Assembly (NCBI RefSeq): GCF_900102425.1
Contig: NZ_FNBT01000009.1
Coordinates: 179,249 to 243,248, forward strand
DNA from: Blastococcus aurantiacus
GTDB taxonomy: Bacteria > Actinomycetota > Actinomycetes > Mycobacteriales > Geodermatophilaceae
Direction of reading: 5' to 3'
DNA length: 64,000 bases
Part shown: positions 16,994 through 25,023 of the stretch, piece after piece
Numbering within the stretch: position 1 is the first letter of the stretch
How the letters are laid out: every line of letters begins with the position of its first letter
Translations under genes and position numbers: made by a program
The notes under the pieces: generated by a model
Told to the model about the DNA's origin: nothing
Seen by the model: the letters and a program-made list of their open reading frames with translations, nothing else
The model's database searches: none

Positions 16994-17389
16994 GTGGACG
17001 AGCAGCCGGCACGGATGACCGCTCCCGCGCTCGCCGCCGTGCGGGACGAGCTGGCCGCGCGCGAGCCGGTCTTCCACCACCCCCGGCTCGGCACGTCCCG
17101 CGAGGCGCTCGACCGCCAGGCGGCGGCCGAGTTCGAGGAGGTCGGGGCCTCCGGGCGGCGGTACGGCCGGGAGTTCGTCCTCGCGACCGTGCACGACCGC
17201 GTCGCCCGCGGCCTCCCGGACGACCCCTGGGCGGCCGGCGACTTCCACTGCGTGGCCCTCGGCCCGCAGACCTACCTGCTCACGTACGACCTGCGGCAGG
17301 GTGACCGGCTCACGCGTCGCGCGACGGTCTGGCGCCGCACGGCGGACGACTGGGAGGCCGTCTACCACCAGGGCACGGTCGCCGGCTGA
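16994..17389 (+). CDS. small NTF2-like (DUF4440-type) protein
   Basis: A 131-residue protein with a cone-shaped NTF2-like layout: an N-terminal helix (ALAAVRDELAAREPVFHHP), then YGREFVLATVHDRV, and late strands CVALGPQTYLLTYDLRQ and RRATVWRRTADDWEAVYHQGT. These resemble DUF4440 proteins, most of which are uncharacterised. GTG 16994 is preceded by an excellent GAGGAGGA. It lies 31 bases after dnaB, so it may be read from the dnaB transcript. Confidence 0.65.
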   Translation: MDEQPARMTAPALAAVRDELAAREPVFHHPRLGTSREALDRQAAAEFEEVGASGRRYGREFVLATVHDRVARGLPDDPWAAGDFHCVALGPQTYLLTYDLRQGDRLTRRATVWRRTADDWEAVYHQGTVAG

Positions 17390-17431
17390 CGTGCGACCCG
17401 AACTGTCGGACCCGCCCGCCAGGGTCGCGCC

Positions 17432-17842
17432 ATGAAGCTGCTGACTGCGACGCGTGAGGGCCAGGGCGACCGGGACGGGGACTTCTGCCACGCCGTCGAG
17501 GGGGAGCTGGTCTTCGCAGGCTTCGTCTGCGCGACCGACCGGTCGGACCCTGACGGAGGCTGCGGCTGCGGCCGCGCGTTCTCCGGCCTCAACTCCCTGC
17601 GGGCCACCACCACCGCGCTGGTACGGGATCTCGAGCTGACCTACGACGACGTCCGCATGGCGCTGTCGGCCCATCTCGTGGCCGCCGGCATGGGGCCTGA
17701 CGTGCTCGGTGCGGTGGACTTCGAGGACATGCTGGCCGACGAGGTCGACCAGACGATCCGCTACGCCCAGGTCTGGGAGCCAGGGTCGGTCGTCGGCCGC
17801 CGGCTGGACTCGGTGCACCTGCGCACGCCCGCCGTCCGCTGA
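17432..17842 (+). CDS. conserved hypothetical protein with CGCGR motif
   Basis: A 136-residue protein of unknown role. It opens MKLLTATREGQGDRDGDFCHAVEGELV and has GGCGCGRAFSGLNSLRATTTA, where three cysteines could bind metal or thiols, then an acidic helical half (DFEDMLADEVDQTIRYAQVW). Similar proteins are, as far as I recall, common in actinobacteria without function. A GTTCCACGGGAAAC sequence, one or two changes from the candidate parS palindrome, begins five bases after the stop. Confidence 0.6.
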   Translation: MKLLTATREGQGDRDGDFCHAVEGELVFAGFVCATDRSDPDGGCGCGRAFSGLNSLRATTTALVRDLELTYDDVRMALSAHLVAAGMGPDVLGAVDFEDMLADEVDQTIRYAQVWEPGSVVGRRLDSVHLRTPAVR

Positions 17843-17880
17843 CGCAGTTCCACGGGAAACATCGTCGAGCGGTGAACGCG

Positions 17881-17913
17881 AGAGGCCCAGAACCTGACCG
17901 GTCCTGGGCCTCT
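17881..17913 (-). terminator. hairpin terminator downstream of the desaturase operon
   Basis: Perfect 10-base arms AGAGGCCCAG (17881-17890) and CTGGGCCTCT (17904-17913). As after ino1, it stands next to a copy of the dispersed 3'-end repeat. It would also stop plus-strand transcription from the dnaB side. Confidence 0.65.
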
Positions 17914-17923
17914 GCGGTTCAAC

Positions 17924-17982
17924 GGTCCCGGCCCCGCCCGGAGGCTCCCCTGAGCTTGCGAAGGGTGAGAGGGGCGGGATCC
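17924..17982 (-). repeat. dispersed 3'-end hairpin repeat, copy B
   Basis: Outer arms GGCCCCGCCC (17930-17939) and GGGGCGGGATCC (17971-17982), with CTCACCCTTCGC in the middle. Diverged from copy A by several paired changes, so the stem is maintained. It starts 4 bases after the desaturase stop on the minus strand. Confidence 0.65.
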
Positions 17983-17986
17983 TTGC

Positions 17987-19192
17987 TCAGGCGGCAGCGG
18001 GCCGGGTCTGCATCGCCCGCCGGACCTTCGGCCCCCCGGTCGTCATCTTCCAGAGCTTGCCCAGCTGGGAGGGCAGGTTGGAGGGCCGGGTCTCGGCCAG
18101 CCAGTCGTTGGGCAGCGACAGGCGGATGACCTTGTGCCACGCGGACGCGACCTGCTGCACCAGCGGGGCGGAGTGGTAGGTCAGCTCGTAGCGGTCGAAG
18201 ATGTCCTTCACCCGCGGCGCGATCTCGGCGTACCGGTTGCTGGGCAGGTCGGGGAACAGGTGGTGCTCGACCTGGTGGCTCAGGTTGCCGGTCAGGATGT
18301 GCATGGCCTTGCTGCCGGAGATGTTGGCCGAGCCGAGCATCTGGCGCAGGTACCACTCACCGCGGGTCTCGCCCTCGATCGAGGTCTTCTCGAAGGTCTG
18401 GACGCCCTCTGGGAAGTGCCCGCACATGATCACCGAGTGCGACCACAGGTTGCGCACGACGTTCGCGGTGAAGTTCGCGGCCAGCGTCGGCACGAACGAG
18501 GGGCCTGACAGTGCCGGATGCAGCACGTAGTCCTTGGTCGCCTGGTTGCGGACCTTCTTGAGGACCTGCTTGGTGGCAGCGCGGAACTCGGGGTTCTGCC
18601 GGCGCTTCTTCGTCGCCAGGTTCTTGCCCAGCTCCAGGTCGTAGGCCGCGATCCCGTACTCGAAGAAGCAGGCGTTCACGAAGTTCCACAGCGGCTGGGC
18701 CAGGTAGAGCGGGTGCCACTTCTGGTCCTCGTCGACGCGCATGATGCCGTAGCCGAGGTCGTTGTCCTTGCCGATCACGTTCGTGTACGTGTGGTGCAGC
18801 TCGTTGTGCGAGTGCTTCCACTGCGCGGCGGGGCTGGCCATGTCCCACTCCCACGTCGTGGAGTGGATCTTCGGGTCACGCATCCAGTCCCACTGGCCGT
18901 GCAGGATGTTGTGCCCGATCTCCATGTTCTCGAGGATCTTGGCCAGGGAGAGCCCGACGGTGCCCACGAACCAGGCCGGCGGGAACATCGAGGCCAGCAG
19001 GACGGCGCGGCTGCCCAGCTCGAGCTTGCGCTGCACGTCGATGACGGTGCGGATGTACTTCGCGTCGTCCTCACCGAGGCTGTCGCGGATCTCCTGGCGG
19101 ATCGTGTCCAGCTCCTTGCCGATGAGCTCGATGTCCTCGGCGGAGAGGTGGGCGATCGGGTTGTCGTCGATCTTCTTCTGGATGACGGTCAT
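17987..19192 (-). CDS. membrane acyl-lipid/acyl-CoA desaturase (DesA3-like)
   Basis: A 401-residue integral membrane di-iron desaturase that introduces a double bond into fatty acyl chains. All three histidine boxes are visible: H94-NIL-H98, H129-NEL-HH (133-134) and H306-QVE-HH (310-311). Hydrophobic spans flank the first (AVLLASMFPPAWFVGTVGLSLA). ATG 19192 follows AGGAG. The gene lies 25 bases downstream of a ferredoxin reductase, the same pair as mycobacterial DesA3 and Rv3230c, which together perform delta-9 desaturation of stearoyl-CoA. That specificity is inferred from the pairing. Confidence 0.9.
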   Translation of the reverse strand: MTVIQKKIDDNPIAHLSAEDIELIGKELDTIRQEIRDSLGEDDAKYIRTVIDVQRKLELGSRAVLLASMFPPAWFVGTVGLSLAKILENMEIGHNILHGQWDWMRDPKIHSTTWEWDMASPAAQWKHSHNELHHTYTNVIGKDNDLGYGIMRVDEDQKWHPLYLAQPLWNFVNACFFEYGIAAYDLELGKNLATKKRRQNPEFRAATKQVLKKVRNQATKDYVLHPALSGPSFVPTLAANFTANVVRNLWSHSVIMCGHFPEGVQTFEKTSIEGETRGEWYLRQMLGSANISGSKAMHILTGNLSHQVEHHLFPDLPSNRYAEIAPRVKDIFDRYELTYHSAPLVQQVASAWHKVIRLSLPNDWLAETRPSNLPSQLGKLWKMTTGGPKVRRAMQTRPAAA

Positions 19193-19217
19193 GTCCGGCT
19201 CCTGAGTGTCGGGTCGG

Positions 19218-20321
19218 TCAGTGGTCGATGTCGCAGGCGCCGGCGGCGGCGCTGACACAGGTCTGGATGAGCACGCCGTCGCCCGGGGCGGCGGTGGTGA
19301 TCTCGCCGTTGCGGAGGTCGCGGACGGCGCCCTCGCGCAGCGGGAGGACGCAGCCGAAGCAGATGCCCATGCGGCAGCCGCTGGGCATGAGGACGCCGGC
19401 CTCTTCGCCGGCGTCGAGGATGGGCGTCGCGCCGTCCGCCTCGACGGTCGTGCCGTTCTTGCTGAACGTGACGGTGCCGCCCTCGCCGGTGACGAGGATC
19501 CGCGGGCGGAAGCGCTCGGTGTAGAGCTTGTCGGCGGCGCCGACCGAGGCCCAGTGCTCCTCGAGGGCCTCGAGCATGCCGACGGGGCCACAGGCCCAGG
19601 TGGAGCGCTCGTGCAGGTCGGGGACGAGCTCGGCGATGGAGCGCGCGTCGAGCATCCCGGCGGTGTCGGTGTGCTGCTCGATCAGCCGGATGCGGCCCTC
19701 GGCGGCCATCTGCCGCAGCTCGGCGCCGAAGACGACGTCGTCCGCCGTCGGGGCGGAGTGGACCAGCACCGTGTCGGTGAGCAGCTCGGCGGAGTTGCGC
19801 AGGATGCCCATGACCGGCGTGATGCCGGAGCCGGCGGTGACGAACAGCGCCTTGTCCGGCGCCTGCTCGGGCAGGCAGAACTCCCCGGTCGCCTGGTCGA
19901 GCTGGACGATCGTGCCGGGGCGGACGCGGTGCACCAGGTGGTTGCTGACCAAGCCGCCTGGGATGGCCTTGACGGTGATGGTGAAGCAGCCGTCGGCGCG
20001 ATCCAGGACCGAGGTGATCGAGTAGGCGCGCCACTGGCGCACGCCGTCGACGTCGATCCCGATGCGGACGTACTGGCCGGGCTTGTGCGGCAGCCAGTCG
20101 CGACCCGGGCGGATCACGATGCTGGCGGCGTCCCGCGTCTCGTGGAGCACGGCCTCGATGCGGCCACGGAGGGCGGCACCGGACCGGAGGGGGTCGAACA
20201 GGTCGAGGTAGTCGACGGGCAGCAGAGGCGTGGTCACCATCTCGGCCAGCCGCACGGCCCGCTCCCGGAGCGAGGCCAGGGGCGACCGCACCGAGTTCGG
20301 GCGGGGAACGGTCGTCGTCAT
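19218..20321 (-). CDS. ferredoxin reductase (desaturase electron donor, Rv3230c-like)
   Basis: A 367-residue flavoprotein with a C-terminal plant-type [2Fe-2S] domain. The N-terminal FAD domain has GQYVRIGIDVDG and WRAYSITS; NAD(P)H binding has VTAGSGITPVMGIL and STWACGPVGML. The ferredoxin part has SGCRMGICFGC and a later QTCVS, giving the four cluster cysteines. It passes electrons from NADPH to the adjacent desaturase. The ATG at 20321 is preferred over an in-frame TTG at 20339. Neither has a clear ribosome site. It is divergent from the PucR regulator across about 90 bases. Confidence 0.9.
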   Translation of the reverse strand: MTTTVPRPNSVRSPLASLRERAVRLAEMVTTPLLPVDYLDLFDPLRSGAALRGRIEAVLHETRDAASIVIRPGRDWLPHKPGQYVRIGIDVDGVRQWRAYSITSVLDRADGCFTITVKAIPGGLVSNHLVHRVRPGTIVQLDQATGEFCLPEQAPDKALFVTAGSGITPVMGILRNSAELLTDTVLVHSAPTADDVVFGAELRQMAAEGRIRLIEQHTDTAGMLDARSIAELVPDLHERSTWACGPVGMLEALEEHWASVGAADKLYTERFRPRILVTGEGGTVTFSKNGTTVEADGATPILDAGEEAGVLMPSGCRMGICFGCVLPLREGAVRDLRNGEITTAAPGDGVLIQTCVSAAAGACDIDH

Positions 20322-20414
20322 ACACAGAGGGTTGTCCAACTCAGGCGTCAGTTACCTGTGTGACGGACGTGAATCAGCCGCTATGTTCTGTTCTCTCCGA
20401 ACAAGTGAGGCGCC

Positions 20415-21614
20415 ATGGCGGACCCAGCCCTGAGCATCCCGGCCCCGGTCGCCGACGAGATGCGGCGGGAACTGCCGTCGGTGGCCGAGCGAACTGTCGC
20501 CGCGATCGTCGTCGAGGTGCCCAGCTACGCCGACGCGTTCAGCGGCGAGATGGGCCGGAACATCGAGAACGCCGTCCAGCTGGCGCTCGGTGGCTTCCTC
20601 GAGCTCGCGTCCGAGGGCGGGGACGGCGACGCGAGCACGCCGATCCAGCCGGCGCTGGACGGGGCCTACGCGCTGGGCCGCGGCGAGGCGCGCAGCGGGC
20701 GATCGATGGATGCGCTGCTCGGGGCCTACCGGGTGGGAGCGCGGGTGTCCTGGCGGCACATGGCCGACAGCGGGGTGCGGGCCGGGCTGTCCGCCGAGCA
20801 GCTCGCCCACTTCGCGGAGCTCGTCTTCGCCTACATCGACCAGCTGTCGGCGGCCAGCGTGGCCGGCCACAGCGACGAGCTGGCCACCACGGGCCGCGTC
20901 CGGGAGCGCTACCGGGAGCGGCTGGCGAACGTGCTCCTGGGGCGGGGGTCGCGGCGGGAAAAGGAGGCCGCCGCCGAGCGGGCCGACTGGCCGCTGCCGC
21001 GGACGCTGACGGCGGTGATCGTGCCCGAGGCCCGGGTGCGCACGGCCCTTGCAGCGCTGGACGCGCGGACCCTGCGGTCCACCGAGGAGGTGCCCGGCCC
21101 GCCCGGGGCCGGCGAGCTGGTGGTCCTCCTCGTGCCGGACGCGGAGGGACGCTCCCGGCCGGCCCTGATGCGCTCGCTGCGGGAGGCGGAGGCGGTCGTG
21201 GGCCCGCCACGGCCGTGGGACGACGTCGACGCCTCCTACGCCCGGGCGCTGCGGTCGCGGCAGCTGGGGCTGGCGCCGGACGACGGCGGTCCGGTGGATA
21301 CCGAGGAGCGCCTGACGGAGCTGGTGCTACGGGCCGACGAACCGGCGCTGGCCGATCTGCGGGCGCGGGCGCTCGCCCCGTTGGCCGACCTGAGCGAGAG
21401 CGCCCGGGAGAAGCTGACCGAGACGCTGCGCTCCTGGCTGCTCCACCAGGGACGCCGGGACGCCGTGGCCGCCGAGCTGTTCGTCCACCCGCAGACCGTG
21501 CGCTACCGGATGACGCAGCTGCGCGAGCTCTACGGCGCCCGGCTGGAGGAGCCCGCCACCGTCCTGGCGCTGGTCCTCGCGCTCGGCGTGCTCCCGGAGG
21601 GGACGGTGTCGTGA
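20415..21614 (+). CDS. PucR-type helix-turn-helix transcriptional regulator
   Basis: A 399-residue regulator with an N-terminal sensory-like helical region (residues 1-160), a central GGDEF-like degenerate domain and a C-terminal PucR HTH (ETLRSWLLHQGRRDAVAAEL, then VHPQTVRYRMTQLRELYG). The divergent desaturase-reductase pair is the most likely target, perhaps in response to a fatty-acyl signal, but this is context only. The start has GTGAGGCG as a ribosome site. A TATGTT hexamer near 20381 may be its -10. Its stop overlaps the next gene's GTG, so it heads a four-gene operon. Confidence 0.85.
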   Translation: MADPALSIPAPVADEMRRELPSVAERTVAAIVVEVPSYADAFSGEMGRNIENAVQLALGGFLELASEGGDGDASTPIQPALDGAYALGRGEARSGRSMDALLGAYRVGARVSWRHMADSGVRAGLSAEQLAHFAELVFAYIDQLSAASVAGHSDELATTGRVRERYRERLANVLLGRGSRREKEAAAERADWPLPRTLTAVIVPEARVRTALAALDARTLRSTEEVPGPPGAGELVVLLVPDAEGRSRPALMRSLREAEAVVGPPRPWDDVDASYARALRSRQLGLAPDDGGPVDTEERLTELVLRADEPALADLRARALAPLADLSESAREKLTETLRSWLLHQGRRDAVAAELFVHPQTVRYRMTQLRELYGARLEEPATVLALVLALGVLPEGTVS

Positions 21615-22189
21615 GCTTCCTGATCGTGCACGGCTGGCAGAACCGGCGGCCGGAGGGGCACTGGCAGCGCTGGCTGGCCGGGCGCCTGCGCGACGACGGC
21701 CACCAGGTCCGCTATCCGCAGTTCCCCGAGCCCGACGTCCCCGTGCCGGCCGACTGGCTGGCGCTGCTCCGGTCGGAGCTGGCCGCGCTGGACGGCGGCG
21801 AGCGGGTGCTCGTGTGCCACAGCCTCGCCGTCCTGCTCTGGTGGCAGGCGGCGCCGTCGCTGGGCGAGCTCCAGCCCGACCGGGTGCTGCTCGTGGCGCC
21901 GCCGTCGGCAGACGTGCTGCGCGGGTACCCCGAGGTGGCGGCGTTCGCGCCGCCGGGCATCGAGACGGCGACGCTGCCGCCGGACCTGGTCGCCCGGACG
22001 CGCCTCGTGGCGAGCGACGACGACCCCTACTTCCCCGGCGGCGCGGCCTCGCTGTACGACGATCGGTTCGGGCTGGACGTCGACGTGGTCCCGGGCGGGC
22101 GGCACCTCGACCTGCCGGCCGGATACGGCTCGTGGCCGTCGGTGCCGGCCTGGTGCACCGACCCGTCGGTGCGGATCACCCCCCGGTGA
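21611..22189 (+). CDS. RBBP9/YdeN family alpha/beta hydrolase
   Basis: A 192-residue small serine hydrolase. It opens FLIVHGWQNRRPEGHW, has the nucleophile elbow CHSLA (variant of GxSxG with the leading residue changed to Cys), the acid in ASDDDPYF and the catalytic histidine in GGRHLDLPAGYG, all typical of the YdeN/RBBP9 family. The physiological ester is unknown. GTG 21611 overlaps the PucR stop (GTGA), so translation is coupled. Confidence 0.8.
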   Translation: MSFLIVHGWQNRRPEGHWQRWLAGRLRDDGHQVRYPQFPEPDVPVPADWLALLRSELAALDGGERVLVCHSLAVLLWWQAAPSLGELQPDRVLLVAPPSADVLRGYPEVAAFAPPGIETATLPPDLVARTRLVASDDDPYFPGGAASLYDDRFGLDVDVVPGGRHLDLPAGYGSWPSVPAWCTDPSVRITPR

Positions 22190-23508
22190 CCGCGCTCCTG
22201 GGCGACGTGGCCGCGGCGACGGGCGTGCCGCTGGACGTCCCCGTCGCGGTCGTCGGCGACACCGGGCTCGGCGGCCCGCTCGCGGTGCCCGAGCTCGTGC
22301 TGGGCGCCGTCGCCGCCCAGCTGGTGGCGGCACGGTCGCTGACGGGCGACCCGTCCCCCCTCCGGCTGGACGCGGCGCACGTGGCCCTGGCGGTGCGCAG
22401 CGAGCGGTTCGTGCGACTGGACGGGCGCCCGGTGGGCCTCGGGTTCGCGCCGCTGTCCCGGTTCTGGCGCACCGCCGACGGGTGGCTGCGGCTGCACGGC
22501 AACTATCCGCACCACCGGGCGGCCGCGGCGTCGGTGCTGGGGTCGGAGGACGTCGCCGCGGTGGCGGCCGCGGCGGTGGGCCGGACCGCCGAGGAGCTGG
22601 AGACCGCCGTGGTGGCGGCCGGCGGGGCGGCGGCCGCCGTCCGGACGCCGGAGGCGTGGGCCGCCTCTCCGCAGGGCCGGGCGGTGGCCGGGCTGCCGCT
22701 GCTGGACCTGCGCCGGGTGTCCGACGGCGCCCCTCGGCGGCCGGAGCTGCGCGGGCTGCGCGTCCTGGACCTCACGCGGGTCATCGCCGGGCCGGTGGCG
22801 ACCCGCGTGCTCGCCTCGCACGGCGCGGACGTGCTGCGGATGGACGGTCCGCGGCTGCCCGACCTGCGCGAGGGGCTGATCGACACCGGCGTCGGCAAGC
22901 GGCACGTGGTGCTGGACCTGGCCGGCGCACGGGACCGGGCGATGGTGGAGGAGCTGCTGTCGGCCGCGGACGTGGTGGTGCAGGGGTACCGGCCGGGCGC
23001 GCTGGAGGCGTTCGGCCTGGATCCGGCCGCGCTGGCGCAGCGGCACCCGCACCTCGTCGTCGTCCGGCTGTCCGCCTGGGGGACGAGCGGGCCGTGGGCG
23101 GACCGACGGGGCTTCGACTCGCTGGTGCAGGCGGCCACGGGCATCGCGACGACGTACGGCTCACCGGAGGAGCCGGGGGTGCTGCCGGCGCAGGCCCTGG
23201 ACCACGCGACCGGCTACCTCGCCGCCGCGACGGTGCTGGCGGCGCTGGTGCGGCAGCGGGGCGAGGGCGGCGGCTGGTACGGCGAGCTCTCCCTGGCGCA
23301 GACCGCGCGCTGGTTGCTCGCCGCACCGCAGGACCCCTCGGCTCCGGGTCCGGTGCCCGACCCCGAGCCCTACCTGCAGACGCTCGCCTCGACGGACGGG
23401 TCCGTCACAGTGGTGGCCCCGCCGGGCTCACCGGCGTGGACGACGGCTGCCGTGCTGCCACCGGAGGCCGCGCCGGAGTGGCTCCCCCGGGCAGGATCGG
23501 CGTCATGA
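22186..23508 (+). CDS. CaiB/BaiF-type (family III) CoA transferase, divergent
   Basis: A 440-residue protein with the family III CoA-transferase core in its second half: LRVLDLTRVIAGPVATRVLA, GADVLRMD, VLDLAGARDRA, ADVVVQGYRPGALEAFGLD, VVRLSAWGTSGPWADRRGFDSLVQAATG and ALDHATGYLAAATVL. The first half looks like a degenerate copy of the same fold (FAPLSRFWRTADGWLRLHG resembles the family's C-terminal lobe), so domain order is permuted relative to Frc/CaiB. The canonical catalytic aspartate falls in the RRGFDSL region. GTGA overlap with the hydrolase. The substrate is unknown. Confidence 0.75.
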   Translation: MTALLGDVAAATGVPLDVPVAVVGDTGLGGPLAVPELVLGAVAAQLVAARSLTGDPSPLRLDAAHVALAVRSERFVRLDGRPVGLGFAPLSRFWRTADGWLRLHGNYPHHRAAAASVLGSEDVAAVAAAAVGRTAEELETAVVAAGGAAAAVRTPEAWAASPQGRAVAGLPLLDLRRVSDGAPRRPELRGLRVLDLTRVIAGPVATRVLASHGADVLRMDGPRLPDLREGLIDTGVGKRHVVLDLAGARDRAMVEELLSAADVVVQGYRPGALEAFGLDPAALAQRHPHLVVVRLSAWGTSGPWADRRGFDSLVQAATGIATTYGSPEEPGVLPAQALDHATGYLAAATVLAALVRQRGEGGGWYGELSLAQTARWLLAAPQDPSAPGPVPDPEPYLQTLASTDGSVTVVAPPGSPAWTTAAVLPPEAAPEWLPRAGSAS

Positions 23509-24401
23509 CCGTGAGCCTCGACGCCGCAGCGGCGTTCCTGGCCGGGCACGGACGGGTGCTCGACCGCCGCCGCTTCGACCTGCTCACCGGCGTCGGCGGG
23601 GCGGACGCCGTCGTCGCTGCAGTCGACGGCTACCGGAACGCCGACGGCGGCTACGGCTGGGGGCTCGAACCGGACCTGCGCTCGGGCACCAGCCAGCCCG
23701 GCGGCGCGCTGCACGCGCTGGAGGCCTTCGCCGACCTGGCGCCGGCCACGACGCCGCGGGCCGCGCAGGTGTGCGACTGGCTGGCCTCGGTGACGCTGCC
23801 CGACGGCGGACTGCCCTTCGCGCGGCCGGTGCCCGATCCGGCGGCGTGCGCGCCGTTCTGGGTGCAGGCGGACCCGTCGGTGTCGTCGCTGCAGATCACC
23901 GCGGTGGTCGCCGCGACGGCGTACCGGGTGGCGGCTCTGGACCCGGCGGTGGCGGAGCACCCCTGGCTGGCGCGGGCGACGGCGTACTGCCTGGGCGCGG
24001 TGGGGGTGCTGGACGCCGACGCGCACGCCATGGAGCTGGCCTTCGCGGTGCAGTTCCTCGACGCCGCAGGCCGGGCCGGTGGCGCCTCCGAGGAGGCCCG
24101 GTCGCTTCTGGACCGGCTGGCCCCGCTCGTCCCGGCGGACGGGCTGCTGCACGTGGCCGGGGGCGCGGAGGACGAGTTCATGCGCCCGCTGGACTTCGCG
24201 CCCATGCCCGGCGGACCGGCCCGCGAGCTGTTCGCCCCGGCCGTGGTGGAGGCCGAGCTCGACCGGCTGGCGGCGGAGCAGCAGGACGACGGCGGGTGGA
24301 CCGTCGACTTCGACAGCTACTCCTCCGCGGCCACCCTCGAGTGGCGCGGGCACCGGACGGTCGACGCGCTGGTGCTGCTGCGCGCCAACGGCCGTCTCTG
24401 A
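23505..24401 (+). CDS. terpenoid-cyclase/prenyltransferase-fold protein, function unknown
   Basis: A 298-residue protein with the alpha-alpha toroid signature YRNADGGYGWGLEPDLRSG, repeated as LPDGGLPFARPVPDP and QDDGGWTVDFDSY. These recall the QW/DGGxG repeats of squalene-hopene cyclases and prenyltransferase beta subunits. It lacks the DXDD acid motif, so it is probably not a cyclase. ATG 23505 overlaps the CoA-transferase stop (ATGA). Last gene of the PucR operon and convergent with the methyltransferase, 6 bases apart. Confidence 0.65.
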   Translation: MTVSLDAAAAFLAGHGRVLDRRRFDLLTGVGGADAVVAAVDGYRNADGGYGWGLEPDLRSGTSQPGGALHALEAFADLAPATTPRAAQVCDWLASVTLPDGGLPFARPVPDPAACAPFWVQADPSVSSLQITAVVAATAYRVAALDPAVAEHPWLARATAYCLGAVGVLDADAHAMELAFAVQFLDAAGRAGGASEEARSLLDRLAPLVPADGLLHVAGGAEDEFMRPLDFAPMPGGPARELFAPAVVEAELDRLAAEQQDDGGWTVDFDSYSSAATLEWRGHRTVDALVLLRANGRL

Positions 24402-24407
24402 CGGGGG

Positions 24408-25013
24408 TCAGGCCGGGCGCAGCACCGCGACGAGGAAGTCGGCGTCCGGGGTGAGCGGCCGCAGGTCCCAGGTGGACAGCAGCAGGTCCTCGGCCCAGCC
24501 CACGGCGCGGGCGTCGGCCAGGAAGTCGTCGAACTCGTAGCCCCGGCCGGCTCCGAAGCCGATGGCCGCGCGGCCCTCGGGCGCGAGGTGTGCCCGCATC
24601 CGCCGCAGCACCTCCCGCCGGGTGCTCACGGCGAGGAAGGCCATGACGTTGCCGGCGCACACGATGGCGTCGAAGGGCTCGGCGATGCCGTGGGCCGGCA
24701 GGTCGAGCTCGGCCAGGTCGCCGACCAGCCAGCGCGGGCCGGGGTGGTCCTCCTCGGCCGCGGCGATCAGCACCGGGTCGGCGTCCACCCCGACCACCTG
24801 GTGCCCGACCCCGTGCAGGTACGCGCCCACCCTGCCCGGACCGCAGCCGGCGTCCAGCACGCGGGACCCGCGCGGCAGCATCGCGTCGACCAGCCGGGCC
24901 TCGCCCACGAGGTCCATGCCCTGCTCGGCGAGCGTGCGGAAGCGCTGCACGTAGGCGGCCGAGTGGTCCGGGTCCTCCTCGGTCATGCGCATCCAGGCGC
25001 TCTGCTCGGTCAC
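24408..25013 (-). CDS. class I SAM-dependent methyltransferase
   Basis: A 201-residue methyltransferase. Motif I is RVLDAGCGPGRVGAYLHG, the acidic loop is VVGVDADP, motif II/III region GDLAELDLP, then FDAIVCAGNVMAFL. The C-terminal part is short, so the acceptor is likely a small molecule but unidentified. GTG start, 10 bases after the FAD-oxidase stop. It is the last gene of the dinB operon. Confidence 0.85.
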   Translation of the reverse strand: MTEQSAWMRMTEEDPDHSAAYVQRFRTLAEQGMDLVGEARLVDAMLPRGSRVLDAGCGPGRVGAYLHGVGHQVVGVDADPVLIAAAEEDHPGPRWLVGDLAELDLPAHGIAEPFDAIVCAGNVMAFLAVSTRREVLRRMRAHLAPEGRAAIGFGAGRGYEFDDFLADARAVGWAEDLLLSTWDLRPLTPDADFLVAVLRPA

Positions 25014-25023
25014 CCCCGCAGTT

